Origin: Bacteroidota bacterium
GTDB taxonomy: Bacteria > Bacteroidota > Ignavibacteria > SZUA-365 > JAADGX01
Length of the DNA stretch: 5,442 bases
Direction: 5' to 3'
Assembly (NCBI GenBank): GCA_027021285.1
Contig: JALUUP010000512.1
Coordinates: 1 to 5,442, forward strand
Shown here: in pieces, positions 1-5,442 of the stretch
Numbering within the stretch: position 1 is the first letter of the stretch
Layout: the number at the start of each line of letters is the position of its first letter
Notes under the pieces: generated by a model
Seen by the model: the letters and a program-made list of their open reading frames with translations, nothing else
The model's database searches: none
What the model was told of the DNA's origin: nothing
Made by a program: the position numbers and the translations under genes

Positions 1-1134
1 CGGACCGCGTTCGGGGGCAATCCGCCCGCTACCGGAACCAAGATCGTTGTTCGTCCCAATATCCCGCGCAGGGTCGGCGTTGCTTTCGGTGCCAACAAGT
101 TCCTCGTCGGGCAATCGGTTGACATCACCGTAATCGTGACCGATGATTTCGGCAACGCAGTGGATAACAACGAGCGGTTCAAGCTGGAATTAAGTCCGTT
201 CAGCCAGCGCATGGGCGGGCGGTTCGATAGTTCCAACATTCTCCTGGATTCCGGGCGGGTTTCCGTGAACGGAACCGACCTGGGACAGGCGCGGAGGCGC
301 TTCTGGGCAGCCACGGGTTCCAACAACGCCGGGTATTACCGCGTCCGGGCGCGCGCCAGCTACTCGTTCCCGGAAAAATCCGATCTCAACCCCGGGCTCG
401 GTTTTTCCCATGCGGCATGGATCCCGGACGGGAGCCCGAACAACACGTTCGGCGTGCAGTTCGGCCCCGGGACACCAGGCTTCGGCAATAAAATGGGGCA
501 GACCACGGCTATCGACAGCGCGCAGATTCTCGCCAGTCCAACCATGCCGGTGGAGCTCGTGGCGTTTACCGCTTTTGCCACGGACGATGGAACTCTGCTC
601 CGATGGACGACGGAGTCGGAAACCAACAATGCCGGGTTCTTTATCGAGCGCAAAGTGGACGGTCGGTTGGAAGAAATCGGTTTCGTTCAAGGCAAGGGAA
701 CGACGTCTGAAACGTCGCGGTATTCGTTCCGGGACGCCGGAGCCGTCGCGCTCCTCGGAAACGGGCGGCAGGTTTCCTACCGGCTTCGCCAGGTGGATTT
801 CGATGGATCGTTTGAATACTCGTTCTTTGTAACAGTTTCCGATCGCGTGTTGCATTTCTCCCTGGGACAGAACTACCCGAACCCTTTCGGCGAGCACACG
901 ACGGCCAACACGGCGCTGACCGTGATCCCCTTCGATCTTCCAGAACCCTCGCACGTGAAACTGGAAGTGTTCGACCTGCTCGGGAAGCGCGTTGCGACAG
1001 TCATCGATCGCAAAATGGAAGCGGGGCGTCACGAGGCGAAGTTCCTGGGCTGGTCGCTTCCTTCGGGGGTGTATGTCTATAAGCTCAGAGCGGGTGCGTT
1101 CGCGGCAACCGGAAGGATGACGCTGGCCCGGTAG
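1..1134 (+). CDS. Secreted protein with C-terminal type IX secretion sorting domain (5' truncated)
   Basis: The frame is open from base 1, so the gene starts upstream of the window; 377 residues are visible. Residues around 25-175 hold a beta-rich stretch beginning like an Ig-like domain ('VGQSVDITVIVTDDFGN'). Residues 183-283 form a fibronectin-like module typical of the region before sorting domains ('PVELVAFTA', 'LRWTTESETNNAGFFIER', 'YRLRQVDFDGS'). Residues 288-377 form a type A sorting domain: 'LGQNYPNPF', then 'VKLEVFDLLGKRV', 'AGRHEAKF', 'LPSGVYVYKLRAG' and a terminal 'GRMTLAR'. In this family the domain directs a Sec-exported protein across the outer membrane through the type IX system, where it is usually removed. 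The role of the protein itself cannot be read from the visible part, which shows no catalytic motif; an adhesin or other surface-displayed protein is possible. The sorting domain call is very secure. Confidence 0.93.
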   Translation, partial: RTAFGGNPPATGTKIVVRPNIPRRVGVAFGANKFLVGQSVDITVIVTDDFGNAVDNNERFKLELSPFSQRMGGRFDSSNILLDSGRVSVNGTDLGQARRRFWAATGSNNAGYYRVRARASYSFPEKSDLNPGLGFSHAAWIPDGSPNNTFGVQFGPGTPGFGNKMGQTTAIDSAQILASPTMPVELVAFTAFATDDGTLLRWTTESETNNAGFFIERKVDGRLEEIGFVQGKGTTSETSRYSFRDAGAVALLGNGRQVSYRLRQVDFDGSFEYSFFVTVSDRVLHFSLGQNYPNPFGEHTTANTALTVIPFDLPEPSHVKLEVFDLLGKRVATVIDRKMEAGRHEAKFLGWSLPSGVYVYKLRAGAFAATGRMTLAR

Positions 1135-1204
1135 CAGTTGCTGAGCGTGAACAGAGGCTGCCTGTCGCTGCAGTGTTCTCATACATAGTGGAAACATCAG
1201 TCGT

Positions 1205-1236
1205 TTTGCATTTGTGCCTGTGTCGTGTTATTTTTT
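1205..1236 (+). promoter_or_regulatory. Possible Bacteroidota-style promoter for the OPT gene
   Basis: TTTG at 1205-1208 is followed after 20 bases by TATTTTTT at 1229-1236. This resembles the -33 TTTG / -7 TAnnTTTG arrangement described in Bacteroides-type promoters, except that the last G is missing. If used, it would leave a 5' leader of roughly 210 bases before the OPT start codon. The alternative is the AT-rich patch at 1420-1430, which lacks a matching upstream element. Both are weak guesses from sequence alone. Confidence 0.2.
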
Positions 1237-1445
1237 TCTCAGCCCTCTGATTTGGGTTTGAGTCGCACGGGATACAGGTGCGCGGAAACAATAACCAAAT
1301 CATTCCTTCCAGGAACCTGAACATTTGCTTCACCAACCATCACTGAAATCCATTTTTTCGGAAGTTCTGGTCGTGCCACGCGGCGCAGAATATGTACTCT
1401 GTAAGCGATACTGTTCGTTTATAAAATTATCAAACACTCTCATTC

Positions 1446-1451
1446 GAGGAG
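1446..1451 (+). promoter_or_regulatory. Ribosome binding site deciding the OPT start
   Basis: GAGGAG lies 6 bases before the ATG at 1458. It directly abuts an in-frame TTG at 1452, leaving no spacer, so the TTG is an unlikely start and the ATG is chosen. Confidence 0.8.
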
Positions 1452-1457
1452 TTGTCT

Positions 1458-3506
1458 ATGGCTGATGGTACACCTTCGTCGGGCAAACACGTGCCGTTTG
1501 TTCCGGCAGATTCTGACATGTCCGAATTTACGATCCGGGCATTGATCATTGGTTTGATTCTCGCGGTGGTCCTTGGAGCGGCCAACGCCTATCTCGGACT
1601 GAAAGCGGGAATGACCATTGCCGCCACGTATCCCGCGGCGGTTATCGGTATGGCGCTCTTGCGTATTTTCAAAGGATCCATCCTGGAAGAAAATATTACC
1701 AGGACGGTTGGATCCATCGGCGAATCTATCGCCGCAGGCGCGATTTTTACCATTCCGGCGTTCATGATTGCGGGCGTTTGGCAGGGCGAGTTCTGGTCGT
1801 TGCGGCATTATCTGGAGGCCACCGCCATCATGCTGGTCGGGTCCTTTATCGGGATATTCTTTGTGACGATCCTGCGCCGCGTTATGGTGGAAGACAAAGA
1901 GCTTCCGTTTCCGGAATCCGTGGCGGCCGCGGAGATCCACAAGGCAGGGCGTTCGGGGAAAAGCGGCGCGAAATGGTTGTTTGGCGCCATGGGCATCGGC
2001 GCCCTCATTCAATTCCTGAAAGAATTCAAGGTCTTCGCGAGCAAGGGAGAAGCGTTCATCTCGTTTACGAAGAAGAGCGTGGCGCTGGGTGGAAGTGGTT
2101 CGGTAAAAGCCGGAGGCGGCGCCTTGATCTCCACGCCGGGTGTTTCGCCCGCGTACATGGGTGTGGGATACATCATAGGTCCCGAACTGGCTTCACTCAC
2201 TTTTTCCGGTGGTCTTCTCGCTTGGGGCTTATTTGTTCCGCTCCTGCTGTATTTCCTCGGTCCCCAGATTACTGATTTCATCATGAGCAGTGGAGGAAAC
2301 GCGACCGCCGATCAATCGCTCATCGGCTCCGCGGTCGAGGTTTGGAAAAATCTCGTTCGTCCCATCGCGATTGGCGGAATGCTGATGAGCGCGGCGTACA
2401 CCTTGTATAAGATGCGGAACAGCCTGGTCGTCGGACTGGGACGCGCGATCCGCGACGTGAAGAAAGCCTCCGCGGGTGGAGATGAAGATGAGGATCGCAC
2501 GGAAAAGGACATGCATTTCAAGTGGGTGTTCATCGGAATCGGGCTTGCATCGATCGCGACGTTTTTTATCTACTACTACTTCGCGGGTGATTTTGTCGCG
2601 GCCTTGACGGCGACAATCGTAATGGTTATTGCCGGCTTTTTCTTCGCCGCGGTGTCGGGTTACCTCGTGGGCTTAATAGGTTCGAGCAACAATCCCATTT
2701 CCGGGTTGACCATTTCCACGTTGATCGTGGCGGCCATTCTCATGGTGGCACTTGGCGTGAAAGGACTGCCAGGTATAGCGGCTGTGCTGGGCGTGGCGGC
2801 CGTTATTTGTGTCGCGGCCGCGGTGGCGGGCGAGATGCTCCAGGACCTGAAAGTCGGGCACATCCTCGGCGGCACGCCGTGGAAAATGCAGGTGGGCGAT
2901 CTTTTCGGCGTGGTACTGGCGTCCGTCGTCATGTTCTACCCGTTGTTTATCCTTCACCAGGGAGATATCAACCAGGGAGGAACAGGTTTGGGCGGGGAAC
3001 AGTACCCGGCTCCACAGGCCAGTCTCATGGCCATCCTCGCGAAAGGAATTGTCGGCGGCGACATGGCGTGGCCGTTGATCATCGTCGGCATCCTGATGGC
3101 GATTGTCTTCATCCTCGTACGCGTCAAGAGCCCGATGCTTGTTTGCGTCGGGATGTACCTGCCGCTGGAGACGTCTTTCGCGATTTTCATCGGCGGTCTG
3201 TTCCGTGGAATTATTGACAAGATCTCTGATCGGCGGAAGCACAACGAGGCTCAAAAAGCACGCGTGGAGAACACGGGGGTTCTCCTTGCTTCCGGCATGA
3301 TCGCCGGAGAGGCGTTGATCGGCCTCCTGTTCGCGTTCTTCGCGGTCATGGAGTGGCCCGTGCCGGAAGTGTTCGAGCAGACGAAGTCGATGGTGCAGTT
3401 TATTCCCGCACTGCTGGTGTTCGTTGTCATCGGTTGGATACTCGTGCGCTTCCCGCTGACCACCGCCGGAAGTCCCGACGAGCCCGCGCCTCCGAAGGCA
3501 ATGTGA
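1458..3506 (+). CDS. OPT family oligopeptide transporter
   Basis: A 682-residue multi-pass inner membrane protein of the oligopeptide transporter (OPT) superfamily, prokaryotic branch. Members are thought to import small peptides or metal chelates by proton coupling; the substrate of the bacterial branch is mostly untested. Family motifs appear in order: 'NAYLGLKAGMT' at residues 43-53, 'SILEENITRTVGSIGES' at 74-90 followed by a Pro-containing membrane segment, 'LPFPESVAAAEI' at 149-160, 'GYIIGPELA' at 237-245, 'GGNATADQSLIGSAVEVW' at about 279-296, and 'MYLPLE' near 566-571 leading into 'FIGGLFRG'. Many hydrophobic segments span the protein, and an acidic cytoplasm-like loop lies near 335-352. 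Length and motif order match a complete gene. The ATG is chosen because GAGGAG sits 6 bases upstream. A strong terminator follows the stop codon, so the gene can be a single transcription unit. Peptide specificity is inferred from the family name and should not be taken as proven. Confidence 0.93.
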   Translation: MADGTPSSGKHVPFVPADSDMSEFTIRALIIGLILAVVLGAANAYLGLKAGMTIAATYPAAVIGMALLRIFKGSILEENITRTVGSIGESIAAGAIFTIPAFMIAGVWQGEFWSLRHYLEATAIMLVGSFIGIFFVTILRRVMVEDKELPFPESVAAAEIHKAGRSGKSGAKWLFGAMGIGALIQFLKEFKVFASKGEAFISFTKKSVALGGSGSVKAGGGALISTPGVSPAYMGVGYIIGPELASLTFSGGLLAWGLFVPLLLYFLGPQITDFIMSSGGNATADQSLIGSAVEVWKNLVRPIAIGGMLMSAAYTLYKMRNSLVVGLGRAIRDVKKASAGGDEDEDRTEKDMHFKWVFIGIGLASIATFFIYYYFAGDFVAALTATIVMVIAGFFFAAVSGYLVGLIGSSNNPISGLTISTLIVAAILMVALGVKGLPGIAAVLGVAAVICVAAAVAGEMLQDLKVGHILGGTPWKMQVGDLFGVVLASVVMFYPLFILHQGDINQGGTGLGGEQYPAPQASLMAILAKGIVGGDMAWPLIIVGILMAIVFILVRVKSPMLVCVGMYLPLETSFAIFIGGLFRGIIDKISDRRKHNEAQKARVENTGVLLASGMIAGEALIGLLFAFFAVMEWPVPEVFEQTKSMVQFIPALLVFVVIGWILVRFPLTTAGSPDEPAPPKAM

Positions 3507-3528
3507 TTCGCGGAGGTCGGATGCGTTC

Positions 3529-3566
3529 CATCGGGTCCTCGGTCCACGGGGACCCGATGATTTTTT
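3529..3566 (+). terminator. Intrinsic terminator after the OPT gene
   Basis: A perfect 10-bp inverted repeat, CATCGGGTCC (3529-3538) and GGACCCGATG (3550-3559), can extend inward by a T-G, a C-G and a G-C pair (3539-3541 with 3547-3549), leaving a 5-base loop. After one A it is followed by six T residues (3561-3566). This is the classic rho-independent form, 22 bases after the OPT stop codon. It ends only 16 bases before the next start codon, so it could also act as an attenuator for the downstream pair. Confidence 0.85.
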
Positions 3567-3582
3567 ATCAATTCGGCGAGCT

Positions 3583-3975
3583 ATGTTCCGACGTAAAATC
3601 AATTCAAAGACAAATATTCTCGAGCTCGTCCCGGTACGAAAGCTGGAGCATACCGTAGAGGATGAAAAGGTCACGGTGCTCATGCCGCGGTTTTTCGTAC
3701 CCTGGATGCAAAAGAACCTCGTTCCACGGAAAAAGGATCCGTTCATTAAGATCAAGCTGGACGAGATGGGCTCCACGACATGGTTGGCCTGCGACGGAAG
3801 GAGCCGTGCCCTGGAGGTTGCCCGCAAGATCGCCGAGCAGTATGCCCTTGACCAGGATGAAGCGTACAGGCGGGTAGGCACCTTTTTAAGGCAATTATAC
3901 CAGAGGGGTTTTCTCGATCTGCGAACTACCGACCAGGTCCGGGTCGAAACCGCACCTCCCGTGGATAAAATCTGA
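3583..3975 (+). CDS. PqqD family protein, stand-alone
   Basis: A 130-residue soluble protein resembling the PqqD family. The pattern is 'NILELVPVRK' at residues 11-20, a basic segment around 40-56, then the core 'IKLDEMGSTTWLACDG' (57-72), a helical stretch 'EVARKIAEQYALD' and 'FLRQLYQRGFLDLR' at 101-114. The core matches the family pattern of a small winged-helix fold where a hydrophobic strand leads into 'DG' and ends in a 'fL..L...G' helix. True PqqD and related RRE domains bind a precursor peptide and deliver it to a radical SAM enzyme. No PqqA, PqqE or other maturation enzyme is visible here, so PQQ synthesis is not implied. The longer, basic N-terminal part before the core differs from short canonical PqqD. 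ATG 3583 is the first usable start in frame; only a weak GGCGAG lies just before it. It is probably cotranslated with the transporter gene 14 bases downstream. Family call is good; function is unknown. Confidence 0.82.
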   Translation: MFRRKINSKTNILELVPVRKLEHTVEDEKVTVLMPRFFVPWMQKNLVPRKKDPFIKIKLDEMGSTTWLACDGRSRALEVARKIAEQYALDQDEAYRRVGTFLRQLYQRGFLDLRTTDQVRVETAPPVDKI

Positions 3976-3977
3976 CA

Positions 3978-3984
3978 AAAGGAG
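3978..3984 (+). promoter_or_regulatory. Ribosome binding site of the MFS transporter gene
   Basis: AAAGGAG lies 5 bases before ATG 3990, in the 14-base gap after the pqqD-like stop codon. It is much stronger than the site in front of the pqqD-like gene, so the transporter may be translated more efficiently than its upstream neighbour from a shared message. Confidence 0.8.
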
Positions 3985-3989
3985 ATTTC

Positions 3990-5315
3990 ATGACCACTGT
4001 TGAAATATCCGGGCAGGGTTGGTTTCATCCCGCCCGCCGGCCGTATCGCTTCACCGTTCTCCTGTTTGTCAGTCTTCTCTCTTTCGGCAGTTACTTCGCC
4101 TACGACATCATCGGAGCCATCGCGCCGCGGCTGATCGAGGAGCTGGGAGCGCAGCGCGAAACGGTAGGATCGTTCTACACCATGTACAGCATCGCCGCCA
4201 TCCTGTCGGTGTTTATTGGCGGGTTGCTTATCGACAAGCTGGGGACGCGCAAGGCCAGCATGTTGTTTTCCATCCTTGTGCTCATCGGTGCCGCGATCGT
4301 CGCCTTTGCCCAGTCCATCCCTGTCTTGTTCGTGGGTCGATTCGTCTTCGGCGCTGGATCGGAGCCGTTGATCGTTGCACAGAGCGCCATCCTGGCCCGG
4401 TGGTTCAAAGGAAAAGAGCTCGCGCTTTCGTTCGGCATTGCGCTCACCGTAAGCAGACTGGGGACGCTGTTCAGCTTCAACACAGGCGAGTTGATTGCCA
4501 GCCATTTCGGTGGGTACAGTTACGCGCTGTGGGCGGCGGTCATTTTCTGCGGAATATCCCTCCTCGCCAATATCGTGTACATCGTGATGGACCGACGTGG
4601 TGAGCGAGTATTGAAGTTGAAGGAAGAAGGGGCGGAGGAAAAAATCGTCTTTAGCGACATCAAGGCGTTCAAACCGAGTTTTTGGTACGTGACACTGTTA
4701 TGCGTCACGTTTTATTCCGCTATCTTCCCGTTCACCGCACTTTCCACGGATTTCTTCGCGGACAAGTGGGGGATCCCGCGGATAGCCGAGGCATCCGGCG
4801 GATTTATTTTCCAGGTATTCAACAACTTCTTCCATATGTTCAGCACCGCAGGGGGAATTTCATCCATCATCATCTTTGCCTCGATGGTGTTTGCCCCGTT
4901 TGCCGGGCAGCTCGTGGACAAGATCGGCAAACGCGCCACGCTCATGATCATTGGGTCGCTGATCTTGATCCCGAGCCACCTCGTGATGGGATTGACGGAC
5001 ATCTACCCCGTCGTGCCGATGATTACTCTTGGAGCGGCGTTCGTCCTCGTTCCCGCCGCCATGTGGCCGTCGGTTCCTTTGATCGTGGACAAGAACCGCG
5101 TGGGTACGGCGTTTGGCCTCATGACCACGGTTCAAAACATCGGTCTTGCGCTGTTTCCGTGGCTGAACGGTCTCCTTCGCGACGCGACGCATTCCTATTC
5201 CGCCAGCATGGTCATGTTCGCCTCGCTGGGTTTATTGGGCCTGGTGTTTGCGATCTTGTTGAAACGCGCCGACGCGAAGGAAGGAACGGGACTGGAAGGA
5301 GTAACCGTCGGCTGA
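3990..5315 (+). CDS. Major facilitator superfamily transporter, MFSD1-like
   Basis: A complete 441-residue inner membrane protein with the 12-helix MFS layout in two halves. A charged cytoplasmic loop at about 201-226 ('DRRGERVLKLKEEG') joins them. The MFS motif A 'GGLLIDKLGTRK' is at 77-88 and its second-half copy 'GQLVDKIGKRA' at 306-316. Beyond generic MFS features it carries stretches I recall from animal MFSD1: 'FGSYFAYD' (32-39), 'GRFVFGAGSEPLIVAQ' (116-131), 'WFKGKEL' (138-144), 'MWP' (358-360) and 'GTAFGLMTTVQNIGLA' (372-387). MFSD1 is reported as a lysosomal dipeptide uniporter. E125 and R156 are 31 residues apart, as are the dipeptide-contacting E150 and R181 I recall for the mammalian protein. 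The substrate here is therefore plausibly a dipeptide, but the direction of transport is unknown. The region 269-288 is rich in Phe and appears inserted relative to MFSD1. Forms a likely operon with the pqqD-like gene; AAAGGAG supports the ATG start. Confidence 0.9.
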   Translation: MTTVEISGQGWFHPARRPYRFTVLLFVSLLSFGSYFAYDIIGAIAPRLIEELGAQRETVGSFYTMYSIAAILSVFIGGLLIDKLGTRKASMLFSILVLIGAAIVAFAQSIPVLFVGRFVFGAGSEPLIVAQSAILARWFKGKELALSFGIALTVSRLGTLFSFNTGELIASHFGGYSYALWAAVIFCGISLLANIVYIVMDRRGERVLKLKEEGAEEKIVFSDIKAFKPSFWYVTLLCVTFYSAIFPFTALSTDFFADKWGIPRIAEASGGFIFQVFNNFFHMFSTAGGISSIIIFASMVFAPFAGQLVDKIGKRATLMIIGSLILIPSHLVMGLTDIYPVVPMITLGAAFVLVPAAMWPSVPLIVDKNRVGTAFGLMTTVQNIGLALFPWLNGLLRDATHSYSASMVMFASLGLLGLVFAILLKRADAKEGTGLEGVTVG

Positions 5316-5336
5316 CGGATCGTGAGAACGTTACTC
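5299..5336. terminator. Inverted repeat between convergent genes, possible weak terminator
   Basis: GAGTAAC (5299-5305) pairs with GTTACTC (5330-5336), enclosing a small hairpin, CCGTC (5305-5309) with GACGG (5314-5318) and a 4-base loop. The structure covers the stop codons of both convergent genes and the 15-base gap between them. There is no T-run on either strand, so a terminator role is doubtful; the repeat could be chance. Confidence 0.25.
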
Positions 5337-5442
5337 GGTGCGTTTCAGGAGGAGCAGCGTAATATCGTCCGATTGTCCCGCGTCAACCGAGAATTCATAA
5401 ATGGCGTTGCGGATGGCCGCGACAAGTGCGTGGGGAGAATCA
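5331..5442 (-). CDS. SpoIIE-like PP2C-type protein phosphatase, C-terminal end (truncated)
   Basis: Reading the minus strand from the window edge gives 36 residues before a TAA at 5333-5331. The peptide includes 'ALVAAIRNAIYEF' and ends with 'GQSDDITLLLLKRTE'. The 'QSDDITLL' sequence is the conserved last motif of SpoIIE/RsbU-type serine phosphatases: the two Asp residues belong to the metal site and the hydrophobic strand closes the fold. Such enzymes remove phosphate from anti-anti-sigma or related proteins in partner-switching pathways, often behind a sensor domain. The start, the catalytic core and any sensor domain lie outside the window. Transcription converges with the MFS gene, so it is not part of that operon. 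Confidence 0.82.
   Translation of the reverse strand, partial: DSPHALVAAIRNAIYEFSVDAGQSDDITLLLLKRTE

Larger units (their letters stand above)
1135..1457. other. Intergenic region upstream of the OPT transporter gene
   Basis: This 323-base stretch has no convincing gene on either strand and is visibly AT-richer than its flanks. It contains a weak bulged hairpin after the secreted protein gene (AGCG 1144-1147 and ACAG 1151-1154 pairing with CTGT 1162-1165 and CGCT 1166-1169). No T-run follows it, so it is a poor terminator. A possible promoter lies at 1205-1236. A 5-bp inverted repeat occurs at 1264-1268 and 1278-1282 (CGCAC/GTGCG). An AT-rich patch at 1420-1430 contains TATAAA and TAAAAT and could be an alternative -10 element close to the gene. 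No known riboswitch could be recognised. Confidence 0.7.

Noticed and set aside
1144..1169. Terminator of the secreted protein gene
   Set aside because: The hairpin has a 3-base bulge and no following T-run, so it was noted only within the intergenic entry.
190..1197. Minus-strand open frame of 335 codons
   Set aside because: It lies opposite the secreted protein gene, whose sorting domain is unmistakable; the antisense product is Arg-rich with no domain.
1248..1290. tRNA-like 'GGTTTGAGTC' stretch
   Set aside because: It resembles a T-loop but the flanking bases do not form a 5-bp T-stem, and no anticodon arm or acceptor stem could be assembled.
1452..1457. TTG start two codons before the OPT ATG
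   Set aside because: It directly abuts the GAGGAG binding site with no spacing, while ATG 1458 has a normal 6-base spacer.
3583..3975. Coenzyme PQQ biosynthesis gene pqqD
   Set aside because: Only the fold family matches; length differs and no pqqA, pqqB, pqqC or pqqE is visible, so the symbol was not assigned.
2673..4505. Minus-strand open frame of 610 codons
   Set aside because: It runs antisense across three well-supported genes, has highly charged low-quality composition and no recognisable domain; long antisense frames are common where the sense genes are GC-rich at third positions.

Overview
The window looks like a chromosomal segment from a member of the Fibrobacteres-Chlorobi-Bacteroidetes (FCB) group, probably near Ignavibacteria or a related lineage. 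The main evidence is the first gene. Its product ends in a type A sorting domain for the type IX secretion system, opening with the 'QNYPNPF' form common in Ignavibacteria-like genomes. Clear GGAG-type ribosome binding sites also fit such a lineage better than Flavobacteria. This placement is inference from sequence style, not from a marker gene.

Layout: (1) Positions 1-1134 hold the 3' part of a large secreted protein gene, cut off by the window start. (2) Positions 1135-1457 form an AT-richer intergenic region with a possible promoter. (3) Positions 1458-3506 encode an OPT-family oligopeptide transporter, followed by a strong intrinsic terminator hairpin (3529-3566). (4) Positions 3583-3975 encode a small stand-alone PqqD-like protein, which starts just after the terminator's T-run and lacks a good ribosome binding site. 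(5) Fourteen bases further on, positions 3990-5315 encode a major facilitator superfamily transporter that closely resembles eukaryotic MFSD1, a lysosomal dipeptide carrier. (6) The last 112 bases carry, on the minus strand, the C-terminal end of a SpoIIE-type protein phosphatase gene, convergent with the transporter gene.

The most interesting part is the middle: two transporters from families linked to peptides (OPT and MFSD1-like) flank a PqqD-like protein, a fold known for binding peptides during RiPP maturation. No radical SAM enzyme, precursor peptide or peptidase gene is visible here. A peptide uptake or peptide handling module is therefore a reasonable hypothesis, not a demonstrated system. 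The terminator immediately before the pqqD-like gene, together with a short overlapping reading frame that has its own ribosome binding site, suggests that expression of the downstream pair may be attenuated or otherwise separately controlled.
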